Source: Mycobacterium sp. PO1 (lineage in GTDB: Bacteria > Actinomycetota > Actinomycetes > Mycobacteriales > Mycobacteriaceae). Taken from it: a DNA stretch of 64,000 bases. The translations under genes were made by a program, and so were the position numbers. The stretch is from NCBI RefSeq assembly GCF_017312405.1, contig NZ_BLTG01000001.1, positions 1-64,000 on the forward strand, given 5' to 3'. The notes below the pieces were generated by a model, which saw nothing but the letters and a program-made list of their open reading frames with translations, was not told where the DNA came from and did not search any database. Shown here in pieces: positions 56,852 to 64,000 of this stretch (position 1 is the stretch's first letter; every line of letters starts with the position of its first letter).

Positions 56852-58084
56852 ATGACCACAGCTGCGAGCTGCCCTTTTCTGCCCCAGGGCTATGACTTCA
56901 CCGACCCCGACGTCCTCGTCGAAGGCATTCCCGTCGAGGAGTTCGCGCAGCTGCGCAAGACCGCGCCGGTCTGGTGGAACGAGCAGACCGACACGATCTT
57001 CGACGACGGCGGCTACTGGGTGATCACCCGTCACGCCGACATCAAGGACATCTCCCGCAACAGCGGACAGTGGTCGACCAACCGCAAGGGTGCGGTGATG
57101 CGGCTGCCCGACGGGGTCACCGCAGAACAGCTGGATCTGACCAAGGCGCTGCTGATCAACCACGACGCACCTGAACACACCCGGCTACGCAAGATCGTGT
57201 CGCGGCTGTTCACCCCGCGCGCCGTCGCCGCGCTCGAGGAGAAGCTGGCCGTCGCGTCCCGGGAAATCGTCGCCGCCGCGGCCGCCAAGAGCTCCGGTGA
57301 CTTCGTTGCCGACGTCGCGATGAACCTGCCGCTCCAGGCCATCGCGGATCTGATCGGAGTACCGGAGGCGGATCGCGAGCGGCTCTTCCATTGGACGAAC
57401 TGCATCATGAACACCGACGACCCGGACTTCGACTCCGACCCGACCACCGCCAACGCAGAACTGATGGGCTACGCGTACACGATGGCTGAGGAACGGCGCC
57501 GCTGTCCTGCCGACGACATCGTGACGCGGCTGGTCCAGGCCGACATCGATGGCGAGGCGATGGAGGACGTGGAGTTCGCGTTCTTCGTGATCCTGCTGGC
57601 GGTGGCCGGCAACGAGACCACCCGCAACGCGATGACCCACGGCATGAACGCGTTCTTCGACAATCCGGACCAGTGGGAGTTGTTCAAGCGGGAACGCCCC
57701 GACAGCGCAATCGACGAGATCATCCGGTGGGCCACTCCGGTGCACTGCTTTCAGCGCACCGCCCTGGAGGACGTCGAACTGGGCGGGGTGACGATCCGGG
57801 AGGGCCAGCGCGCGGGGCTGTTCTACAGCTCGGCGAACTTCGACGAGGACGTCTTCGACCGGCCGTTCGAGTTCGATATTCTGCGTAATCCCAACCCGCA
57901 CCTGGCATTCGGCGGTAACGGCGCCCACTACTGCATCGGGGCCAACCTGGCCCGCATGGAGATCAAACTGATCTTCGACGAGCTCGCCGACCAGGTTCCC
58001 GACATCGCCAAACTGGCAGAGCCGAAGCGGCTGCGCTCAGGGTGGATCAACGGCGTCAAGGAACTCGAGGTCTCCTACCGCTAG
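56852..58084 (+). CDS. CYP125-like cytochrome P450
   Basis: 410 residues. Extensive similarity to CYP125 (steroid C26-monooxygenase): LPQGYDFTDPDVLVEGIPVE, VAGNETTRNAMTHGM (I-helix), and FGGNGAHYCIGANLAR with haem thiolate C361. The family oxidises the cholesterol side chain. This copy lies outside the known sterol regulon, so a different terpenoid or sterol-like substrate is plausible. GGAG sits before the ATG at 56852. A TetR gene follows on the same strand. Confidence 0.9.
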   Translation: MTTAASCPFLPQGYDFTDPDVLVEGIPVEEFAQLRKTAPVWWNEQTDTIFDDGGYWVITRHADIKDISRNSGQWSTNRKGAVMRLPDGVTAEQLDLTKALLINHDAPEHTRLRKIVSRLFTPRAVAALEEKLAVASREIVAAAAAKSSGDFVADVAMNLPLQAIADLIGVPEADRERLFHWTNCIMNTDDPDFDSDPTTANAELMGYAYTMAEERRRCPADDIVTRLVQADIDGEAMEDVEFAFFVILLAVAGNETTRNAMTHGMNAFFDNPDQWELFKRERPDSAIDEIIRWATPVHCFQRTALEDVELGGVTIREGQRAGLFYSSANFDEDVFDRPFEFDILRNPNPHLAFGGNGAHYCIGANLARMEIKLIFDELADQVPDIAKLAEPKRLRSGWINGVKELEVSYR

Positions 58085-58171
58085 AACCTGCGTTGAGAGT
58101 GCATCCACGGCGGAAGAGTGCGAGTGACGCCCGCCGCCAGCGCAGCCTCAACGGTGAATGCCGGCGGTGGC

Positions 58172-58177
58172 TAGAGT
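58172..58177 (+). promoter_or_regulatory. Leaderless -10 element for the TetR gene at 58184
   Basis: TAGAGT ends 6 bases before the GTG at 58184, with no ribosome-binding site between. Confidence 0.5.
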
Positions 58178-58183
58178 GCATCC

Positions 58184-58777
58184 GTGCGCACCCACGGTTG
58201 GTCCGGAGCCAAGCCGGCCTCGGATGACGAGGCCATCGCACGCATCCTGGACGCTGCCGGCAAGACCATCGAACTTCATGGCGCGGACTTCAGCATCAGC
58301 GACGTGGCCCGCACCGTCGGGGTGACCCGCCAGACCGTCTATCGCTATTTCGCCAGTACCGAGGCACTTCTGGTCGCCGCGGCGGTGCATGCGGTCGACG
58401 GATTCCTGGACCGGTTGACCGAGCACGTCGCAGGGATCACCAGCCCACCCGAGGCGGTCACCGAAGCCGTGGCCACCGCACTGGAGTGGCTGCCGCGGGA
58501 GAAGTACATCGGAATGCTCATGGTGCCCGGCGGCTCCCAGCACGCCGAATCGGTCACCTCCGATGTCGCGCTGCGCTTCGCCCGCGACATGGTGCAGCGT
58601 CTCGATGTCGACTGGGTTGCGGCAGGTTACGACGATGCCGAGATCGACGAGCTGTCCGAGCACCTGCTGCGCATCATCCAGTCGTTCGTCATCGACCCGG
58701 GCCGACCGCCGCGCCGCGGTCAGGAGCTTCGCGCGTACCTGCACCGGTGGGTCGGCAGGGCGCTGCGGCCGGGTTAA
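58184..58777 (+). CDS. TetR-family regulator
   Basis: 197 residues. The HTH is VARTVGVTRQTVYRYFAS (about residues 41-58). The C-terminal domain is unassigned. Its stop overlaps the last codon of the convergent operon gene. It may repress the CYP125-like gene upstream, though the two are separated by 99 bp and it has its own leaderless promoter. Confidence 0.85.
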   Translation: MRTHGWSGAKPASDDEAIARILDAAGKTIELHGADFSISDVARTVGVTRQTVYRYFASTEALLVAAAVHAVDGFLDRLTEHVAGITSPPEAVTEAVATALEWLPREKYIGMLMVPGGSQHAESVTSDVALRFARDMVQRLDVDWVAAGYDDAEIDELSEHLLRIIQSFVIDPGRPPRRGQELRAYLHRWVGRALRPG

Positions 58778-60000
58778 ACCACCGTCAGCGGAAGCGACTT
58801 CCGGTCCTCGAAGACCCAGGAAGCCCCACCCGAGACCTTGCACACCGAGACCTCGGAGAATTCCTCGGCAGCGGTGTCGGTGGTGACCACCCGGACCGTC
58901 CAGTCGGCTTCGGTGCCACTCAGCTCGGCACGCAGGTGCGGGTCGACGGCCTGGACGATCGCCTGAACCGGCCGGTCGGCCGCCGGCGACACCAGTGAGA
59001 TCCATGCTCCGTCGTCATGGGCCGGCGAGCGCCGCACATGCACGTACTCGGGATCGATGTCGGCGAAGACGTAGGCCGCCGGATTGAGTAGCGGGTGCAG
59101 CTCGAGAATCCGCAAGGCGCCGATCGCGTCGGCGGAAATGCCGAGGGCACCACGGATACGTTCGGCCGCCACGCCCGCAATGCCGGTCAGCGCCTTGTAC
59201 CGGATCGACTCTTCCAGTGCCGCATCGCCGTTCGCCCGTGCACGGACGGCCAGATTGAACGACAGCACCAACAGGTGCATCTGCAGACACACTTCGTCGG
59301 CGATCCGCACCAACGCCGAATGGGAGAACGCACCGAAGTCGACATCGGACACGAGCGGTCCGGAATAGTCCGCGCGGCCTTCCTCATCGCGATCGATCGG
59401 CTCGAGCACGGTGTTGTGCGCGTTGGTGGCCGCAACGATGTCGAGCTGCGGGATGAAGTCCACTTCTGGGTGGGAATCGTCGATGATCACCGTCCACGCG
59501 CAGTGTGGATGCCGGTCTGAGGGCGTGCGCGGCGGCCGGTGGATCGGACGCACCTGGCATCGACGATTGGTGGCGAGCGCGGTGGCGTCGAACGTCGGAT
59601 CCTCGATGTCGTGGCACATCCCGCGCACGTAGTCCTCACCCATCGGTTCCACGTCGAGCAGGGCGCCGCAGTGATCGAGGTGGAACTCGCCGTGCCACCG
59701 GTCGTGCACGGTGTACCGAAAATCCATGAACTGCGGCGGCGCGCCGATGTCCAGCTGCAAACCCTTGAAAACGGTGACGATGTCGACGCCTTCGTAGTCG
59801 AGCGCCTTCTGCATCCGCTTGGTGTACAGCGGGCTGGCGCCGGCCCATTCCTCGATCGCGATCTGCAGCATCTCCTCGCGACCGAACGAGGATATGCACC
59901 AGGCCATTCCGGAGCGATCGATCAACTGACCAATGAGCAGCAGCTCGGGGACGAGGACGGCGAGTTCCTCGCGGGAGAGCGCCGCATACCTACTCATCAC
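58774..60000 (-). CDS. Conserved protein of unknown function with a His/Cys-rich N-terminal half
   Basis: 408 residues. A His/Cys cluster (H99, H103, H107, H110, C111, C129, H130, H154) sits in YTVHDRWHGEFHLDHCGALL and VRGMCHDIEDPTFDA, suggesting a metal site. A mostly helical second half follows. I cannot name the family. The gene is last of five consecutive minus-strand catabolic genes and overlaps the CMD gene by 11 bases, so it is probably part of the same pathway. Confidence 0.65.
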   Translation of the reverse strand: MMSRYAALSREELAVLVPELLLIGQLIDRSGMAWCISSFGREEMLQIAIEEWAGASPLYTKRMQKALDYEGVDIVTVFKGLQLDIGAPPQFMDFRYTVHDRWHGEFHLDHCGALLDVEPMGEDYVRGMCHDIEDPTFDATALATNRRCQVRPIHRPPRTPSDRHPHCAWTVIIDDSHPEVDFIPQLDIVAATNAHNTVLEPIDRDEEGRADYSGPLVSDVDFGAFSHSALVRIADEVCLQMHLLVLSFNLAVRARANGDAALEESIRYKALTGIAGVAAERIRGALGISADAIGALRILELHPLLNPAAYVFADIDPEYVHVRRSPAHDDGAWISLVSPAADRPVQAIVQAVDPHLRAELSGTEADWTVRVVTTDTAAEEFSEVSVCKVSGGASWVFEDRKSLPLTVV

Positions 60001-60442
60001 CGAGACTGCCTCCCGAATGCATGTTCACCGCAGCGTTGACGTTCGCCCGCTTGTCCTCGGCCTGTCCCTTCTCGGCCGCCTTCTTGCGCTGCTTGGCCAC
60101 CTTGGAGACGACGCCGTCGAGCTTGGATCCGAGCGGGAAACCCAGATAGTGGGTCAGGAAGACCGCCATCTCCTTGAGCTCCTCGACGGTGAGCTCCCCG
60201 TTGGCCAGAGCGGCGTTGGCCTGGATCTCGGCCAGATCGGCATTGCCGACCGCGGTCACCACGGTCAGCGTCATCATCCGCTTCTCCCGCATCGACAGGC
60301 CCGGCCTGGTCCAGATGTTGCCGAAGAGGTGGTCCACGGTGAGGTCGAAGTACGGATCGCCCTCGACGTTCGGCATCTCCCAGCCGTAGACCTCGTTCAT
60401 CTTCTCCAGGCCTCTGCGGCGCGTCTCGTCCATCGGCGTCAC
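59990..60442 (-). CDS. Carboxymuconolactone decarboxylase (CMD/AhpD-fold) protein, Rv0771-like
   Basis: 150 residues of the CMD fold (MNEVYGWEMPNVEGDPYFD, then MREKRMMTLTVVTAVGNADL). The AhpD CXXC redox pair is absent, so a decarboxylase or lactone role fits better than a peroxidase. The C-terminus is charged. GTG at 60442 overlaps the dehydrogenase stop; an ATG 9 bases later is an alternative. Confidence 0.85.
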   Translation of the reverse strand: MTPMDETRRRGLEKMNEVYGWEMPNVEGDPYFDLTVDHLFGNIWTRPGLSMREKRMMTLTVVTAVGNADLAEIQANAALANGELTVEELKEMAVFLTHYLGFPLGSKLDGVVSKVAKQRKKAAEKGQAEDKRANVNAAVNMHSGGSLGDE

Positions 60443-61299
60443 TCCTTCACCGTCGACGTTGTGTGTGGCACACCGAGGCCGGCGGCCAGGTCCCGCAGGG
60501 CTACCTCCGCCAGCGGAAGTTGCACCCCGTTGGCCTCACCGAGGCGCAGCGCCAGACGCAGGTCCTTCTCCCCCAGGCCCCGGGTGTGGACGAACATGTC
60601 GTGAAGGAAGTGGTCGGGCGCCAGCGGCGTGGTGTCGTCGCGGTACATGATCGCGCCGGGCCCACCGCTCTGGGCGTCGCTGTGCCGCACCACCCGTCCA
60701 AGCTTCTGCAGATCGATGCCGGCAGCCTCCGCCAGTCGTTGCGCCTCGCACGCAGCGGCGAAGCCGATGAAGGTCAGCATGTTGCGGGCCAGCTTCATTC
60801 GCGTGCCTGCACCGGGTTCACCTGCCCGCACCACCATCGAGGCCCACTTCTTGAACACCGGCTTGATGATCTCGTAGGCCTCGTCGTCCGCACCGACCAT
60901 CACGGCCAGTTCGCCCTTGTCTGCTGCACCGGCTCCACCGCTGACGGGGGCATCCACGACGTGGACACCCCTGCTGCGCAACTGGTCTGCCAGTTCAGGA
61001 GCGGTCTCCGGTTCGATCGTCGAGTGGATCGCGATGACGGTTCCGGGCTTGGCATGCTCACCGAGCTCGCCGACCACCTCGCGCACCTGATCGTCGTTGA
61101 GCACCGTCACGCTGATGACGTCGGCGGCGGCGACATCGGCGACACTGTCGGCCATCGTTGCCCCCAGCTCTGCCAGCGGCGTCATCGCGTCGGGGCGCAC
61201 GTCGAACACCACGAGGCCGCCCGGCCAGTCGACCAGGCGCTTGGCCATCGGCGCGCCCTGGTTGCCCAGGCCGATGTAGCCGAGCTTGGGCTCGCTCAT
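60439..61299 (-). CDS. 3-hydroxyisobutyrate dehydrogenase-like (beta-hydroxyacid) oxidoreductase
   Basis: 286 residues. The NAD motif GYIGLGNQGAPMAKRL and substrate loop VVDAPVSGGAGAADKGELAV are diagnostic. The catalytic lysine is in GTRMKLARNML. ATG at 61299 (product MSEPKLGYIGLG) overlaps the SDR stop by 4 bases. Counterpart of Rv0770. Substrate unknown. Confidence 0.9.
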   Translation of the reverse strand: MSEPKLGYIGLGNQGAPMAKRLVDWPGGLVVFDVRPDAMTPLAELGATMADSVADVAAADVISVTVLNDDQVREVVGELGEHAKPGTVIAIHSTIEPETAPELADQLRSRGVHVVDAPVSGGAGAADKGELAVMVGADDEAYEIIKPVFKKWASMVVRAGEPGAGTRMKLARNMLTFIGFAAACEAQRLAEAAGIDLQKLGRVVRHSDAQSGGPGAIMYRDDTTPLAPDHFLHDMFVHTRGLGEKDLRLALRLGEANGVQLPLAEVALRDLAAGLGVPHTTSTVKE

Positions 61300-62060
61300 G
61301 AGCGGATGATCTGTCCGCCGTCGACGTTGAAGATCTGGCCGGTGATCCACTTGGCCTGATCCGACAGCAGGAACAGGCACATGCCGACCAGGTCCTCGGG
61401 CTCGCCCATGCGGGCCAGCGGCAGCTTCTTGACGATGTCCTCGACGATCTCCTGCGGAGTGGAGGTCCTGTTGGCCTCGGTGTCGATCGGGCCCGGGGCG
61501 ATCGCGTTGACCCGGATGTTCTGGCCGCCGAGCTCGGTCGCCAGCTGCTGGGTCAGTCCGTTGACGCCGGCCTTGGCCAGGCCGTAGAAGTTCGAATACA
61601 GCCACGCCGCGGTCGAGGACTGGTTGACGATCGCGCCGCCGCCCCGCTTGGCCATCTTGCGGTACACGGCCCGGGTGCACACCAGCGCGCCGTCGAGGTT
61701 CACGCTCATGAACTTCTTGTAGTAGTCCCAGTCGACGGTGATGAGGAAGTCCAGCTTCATCCCGCCGAAGATGGCGGCGTTGTTGACCAGGTAGTCGATG
61801 CCGCCGAACTCCGAGAGCGTCTGGGCTGCCATGTCTTTGGCGGAGTCGGGATCGGAGACATCGACCGGTACCGCCAAGGCCGTGCCGCCCTCACCCTTGA
61901 TCCCGTCGACGACCTTCTGCGCCCCCTCGGTGTTGATGTCGGCGACGACCACCGCTGCGCCTTCGCGTGCCAACGCCTCGGCGTAGGCCTGGCCGATACC
62001 GCCGCCCGCCCCGGTGACGATCGCCACCTTCTCGTTGAACTGATCTCCGTAAAGTCCCAC
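61296..62060 (-). CDS. Short-chain dehydrogenase/reductase, Rv0769-like
   Basis: 254 residues. TGAGGGIGQAYAEAL binds NAD(P). NNAAIFGG, the catalytic serine QSSTAAW and Y-x3-K (NFYGLAKAG) are intact. GTG at 62060 is preceded by AAGGAAGG; the longer open frame to 62291 overlaps aldA. It lies 46 bp after aldA in the operon. Confidence 0.9.
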   Translation of the reverse strand: MGLYGDQFNEKVAIVTGAGGGIGQAYAEALAREGAAVVVADINTEGAQKVVDGIKGEGGTALAVPVDVSDPDSAKDMAAQTLSEFGGIDYLVNNAAIFGGMKLDFLITVDWDYYKKFMSVNLDGALVCTRAVYRKMAKRGGGAIVNQSSTAAWLYSNFYGLAKAGVNGLTQQLATELGGQNIRVNAIAPGPIDTEANRTSTPQEIVEDIVKKLPLARMGEPEDLVGMCLFLLSDQAKWITGQIFNVDGGQIIRS

Positions 62061-62106
62061 GGGTGCCTTCCTTGTCGGGTTCGATCCCTGTCGAGTTCGA
62101 GCGGAG

Positions 62107-63573
62107 TTACTGCGCTGTGGCGATCGCCTTGATCTCGAGGTATTCCTCGAAGCCGGCCAGACCCATCTCCCTGCCGATGCCGGACTGCTTGTAGCCGCCG
62201 AACGGCATGTCCGCCGAGTACCAGACGCCGCCGTTGACGTTGACGGTGCCGACCCGCATCCGGGCGGCGATGCCGGCGGCCCGGTCGGCATCGGCCGAGA
62301 ACACGGTGCCCGACAGCCCGTACGGCGAGTCGTTGGCGATGCGCACGGCGTCGTCGTCGCCGTCGTGGGCGATGACGGTCAAGACCGGACCGAAGATCTC
62401 CTCACGGGCCACCTTGGCGGTGTTGTCCAGCCCGGCGATCACCGTCGGTTCGATGAAGAAGCCGGTGTCCCGGCTGGCGGGACGCCCTCCGCCGCAGGCG
62501 AACCGGCCGCCCTCGGCACTCGCCGAATCCAGGTAGCCCTGGACGCGGTCGCGCTGGCGCTCGGAGATCAGCGGGCCGCAGATCGTGCCCGGGTCGTTCG
62601 GGTCACCCGGCTTGAGACCACCCATGGTGGCGGCGGCGGCTTCCACGGCCTCGTCGTACCGGTCGCGCGGCACCACCAGGCGGGTGGTGATCGCGCAGCC
62701 CTGGCCGGCGTGCATCGAGGCGGTGAACGCCGCCATCGAACACGCTCCGGCGAGGTCGGCGTCGTCGAGCACGAGGAACGCCGACTTGCCGCCGAGTTCG
62801 AGGAACACCTTCTTCAACGTCGCCGCGCCGTCGGCCATCACGGCCCGGCCGGTGTTGGTCGACCCCGTGAACGACACCATGTCGACCCTCGGGTCCTTCG
62901 ACAGCAACGCCCCGACACTGTGGTCGCTGGCGGTAACGATGTTGACGACACCCGCCGGAAAGTCGGTGTGCTCGGCGACCAGTTCGCCGAGCACTGCCGC
63001 AGCCCACGGTGTGTCCGGAGCAGGCTTGAGCACCAACGTGTTTCCCGCCGCCAACGCGGGACCGATCTTGGCGAGGTTGATCTGGTGCGGGAAGTTCCAC
63101 GGCGTGATCGCGCCGACGACCCCGACGGCTTCGCGGGCGATCGTGCGGTGGGTCTTGATGCCCATCGGCGAGGCGATCCCGAGGTCACTGGTCCACTGGT
63201 AGGACTCGGCGGTGTCGGCGCAGAAGCTCAGGTCCTCGACAGGACCCTCGAGCTGGGCGGCTGAGGTCAGCATCCGGGGCGCGCCGACCTCGGCGATGGT
63301 CAGCTCCCGGAGGTCCTCGATGTGGTCACGCATGGCCTGCTGCAGCTGACGCAGGCAGCGCACCCGCAGCTCGGTGTTCGTCGACCAGTCCGTCTCGTCG
63401 AACGCCCGCCGCGCCGCCCCGATGGCCGCACCCATGTCCTCGGCACTCGCATCGGCCGCGACGCCCAGCGTTTCCTCGGTGGCGGGATTGGCCGTGGGGA
63501 AGGTACCCGCACTGCCGGTGACGAGCTTGCCGTCGATGAGCAGCCGGCTCTCGCGATCGGCCAGGATTGCCAT
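62107..63573 (-). CDS. aldA: Aldehyde dehydrogenase AldA, Rv0768-like
   Basis: 488 residues of the NAD-dependent ALDH superfamily. ITPWNFPHQINLAKIGPALA, the catalytic glutamate in LELGGKSA, and the cysteine in HAGQGCAITTRL are present. It oxidises an aldehyde to an acid. The ATG at 63573 has a strong AGGAGGTGGG immediately before it; the extended frame to 63654 covers the operator. First gene of the aldA operon, divergent from the TetR. Confidence 0.93.
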   Translation of the reverse strand: MAILADRESRLLIDGKLVTGSAGTFPTANPATEETLGVAADASAEDMGAAIGAARRAFDETDWSTNTELRVRCLRQLQQAMRDHIEDLRELTIAEVGAPRMLTSAAQLEGPVEDLSFCADTAESYQWTSDLGIASPMGIKTHRTIAREAVGVVGAITPWNFPHQINLAKIGPALAAGNTLVLKPAPDTPWAAAVLGELVAEHTDFPAGVVNIVTASDHSVGALLSKDPRVDMVSFTGSTNTGRAVMADGAATLKKVFLELGGKSAFLVLDDADLAGACSMAAFTASMHAGQGCAITTRLVVPRDRYDEAVEAAAATMGGLKPGDPNDPGTICGPLISERQRDRVQGYLDSASAEGGRFACGGGRPASRDTGFFIEPTVIAGLDNTAKVAREEIFGPVLTVIAHDGDDDAVRIANDSPYGLSGTVFSADADRAAGIAARMRVGTVNVNGGVWYSADMPFGGYKQSGIGREMGLAGFEEYLEIKAIATAQ

Positions 63574-63595
63574 CCCACCTCCTGTGTCGTGAATC

Positions 63596-63609
63596 TGGAC
63601 AACTGTCCG
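63596..63609. promoter_or_regulatory. Candidate TetR operator next to aldA
   Basis: TGGACAACTGTCCG: inverted repeat TGGACA-AC-TGTCCg, 23 bp before the aldA start codon. It is nearly the same as the palindrome at the TetR gene (63742-63755). Confidence 0.7.
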
Positions 63610-63741
63610 AGATAGTCGCTTCGAACGATAGCCCCACACCATCGGACGAATCAAGGTCGGACGTCACGGAGACCAGCCGCATGCCATCTCAACTGCATAT
63701 TCGCGCCGATACTTGCCGGATGGCAGCAGGTTCCGATAGCT

Positions 63742-63755
63742 TGGACAAGTGTCCA
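63742..63755. promoter_or_regulatory. Candidate autoregulatory TetR operator
   Basis: TGGACAAGTGTCCA is a perfect palindrome (TGGACA-AG-TGTCCA) containing the GTG start of the TetR gene. It abuts the -10-like TAGCTT (63737-63742). Bound repressor would block a leaderless transcript. Confidence 0.75.
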
Positions 63756-64000
63756 GTGATGCTGTTGCTGCGCTCACAGATTCGACGCAGGGACCACCGC
63801 GCAACCGGCGGCAGGAAGAGACCTTCCGCAAGGTGCTCTCCGCCGGGATCGAGATGCTGCGCGAATCGTCCTACGCCGACCTGACGGTGCGCGCCGTGGC
63901 AGCCCGGGCGAAAGTGGCCCCGGCGACGGCGTACACGTACTTCTCGTCGAAGAACCACCTCATCGCCGAGGTCTACCTCGACCTGATCCGCAAGGTCGAC
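63749..64000 (+). CDS. TetR-family regulator, 3'-truncated by the window (Rv0767c-like)
   Basis: The first 84 residues are seen. After a polar N-terminus the HTH reads RAVAARAKVAPATAYTYFSS (about residues 48-67). The GTG at 63749 is the only start in frame that leaves a complete HTH domain. TAGCTT ends 6 bases before it. It is divergent from aldA and most probably the repressor acting on the TGGACA palindromes. The remainder lies outside the window. Confidence 0.85.
   Translation, partial: MSSDAVAALTDSTQGPPRNRRQEETFRKVLSAGIEMLRESSYADLTVRAVAARAKVAPATAYTYFSSKNHLIAEVYLDLIRKVD

Noticed and set aside
56806..56852. KstR-type sterol operator upstream of the CYP125-like gene
   Set aside because: No match to the TnnAACnnGTTnnA pattern could be found by eye in the intergenic region.

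Overview
The window is a high-GC, gene-dense stretch of a fast-growing mycobacterium (Mycolicibacterium type). The diagnostic genes are mycothiol synthase (mshD), LmeA, the desA1 acyl-ACP desaturase, a polycysteine leader ahead of cysA2, CYP126, RelZ, a 13E12-type HNH protein, many GTG/TTG starts and several leaderless promoters. From memory, the gene order follows M. tuberculosis H37Rv from about Rv0826 down to Rv0767c, read in reverse. No insertion sequence, prophage, tRNA, rRNA or CRISPR array was recognised. Both ends are cut: a secreted-protein gene on the left and a TetR gene on the right.

Layout. 1-6.1 kb: a perfect 49-bp inverted repeat at the edge, a partial secreted protein, a Ser/Thr kinase, an L,D-transpeptidase-like protein, a divergent MpaB-type oxygenase/TetR pair, then desA1 coupled to a tRNA-dihydrouridine synthase. 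6.3-13.3 kb: an LCP cell-wall ligase, then phosphate genes phoU(+) and pstS-pstC-pstA-pstB(-). PHO-box-like direct repeats precede both phoU and pstS, and a strong terminator lies between the convergent units. 13.3-19.7 kb: glnR-mshD, lmeA-thiX, a cysteine-responsive leader followed by cysA2-sseC, then small secreted and membrane proteins with a nitrobindin-like haem protein. 19.9-33.7 kb: pabC, ygfZ, DUF3073, purM, DUF2461, an NmrA-like protein, purF, SCP-like, CPBP protease, alpha/beta hydrolase, purL, VOC and pepC. 33.7-35.6 kb: a DyP peroxidase/encapsulin operon. 35.5-47.8 kb: purS-purQ, a metallo-beta-lactamase-fold protein, an FAD dehydrogenase, a DUF2334 protein, a glutathione-peroxidase-like protein, TetR, purC-ptrB and purB-cyp126-DUF1707. 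47.8-51.2 kb: relZ and an SOS-controlled HNH protein. 51.4-56.7 kb: an amino-acid permease, TetR-SDR, a Tat-exported esterase and purD. 56.8-64 kb: a CYP125-like P450 with a TetR, facing a catabolic operon (aldA-SDR-hydroxyacid dehydrogenase-CMD-unknown) controlled by a divergent TetR with two matching palindromes.

How the genes work together. Eight purine-biosynthesis genes (purM, F, L, Q, S, C, B, D) lie on the minus strand over about 34 kb, interleaved with unrelated functions and often translationally coupled to them. Phosphate, nitrogen (GlnR), sulfur (Cys leader/CysA2) and stringent-response (RelZ) functions sit close together. The most unusual structural theme is that short tandem duplications recur at gene 3' ends, several of them spanning the stop codon (pstB, sseC, purM, purF; in frame in ptrB; just downstream of a lipoprotein gene).
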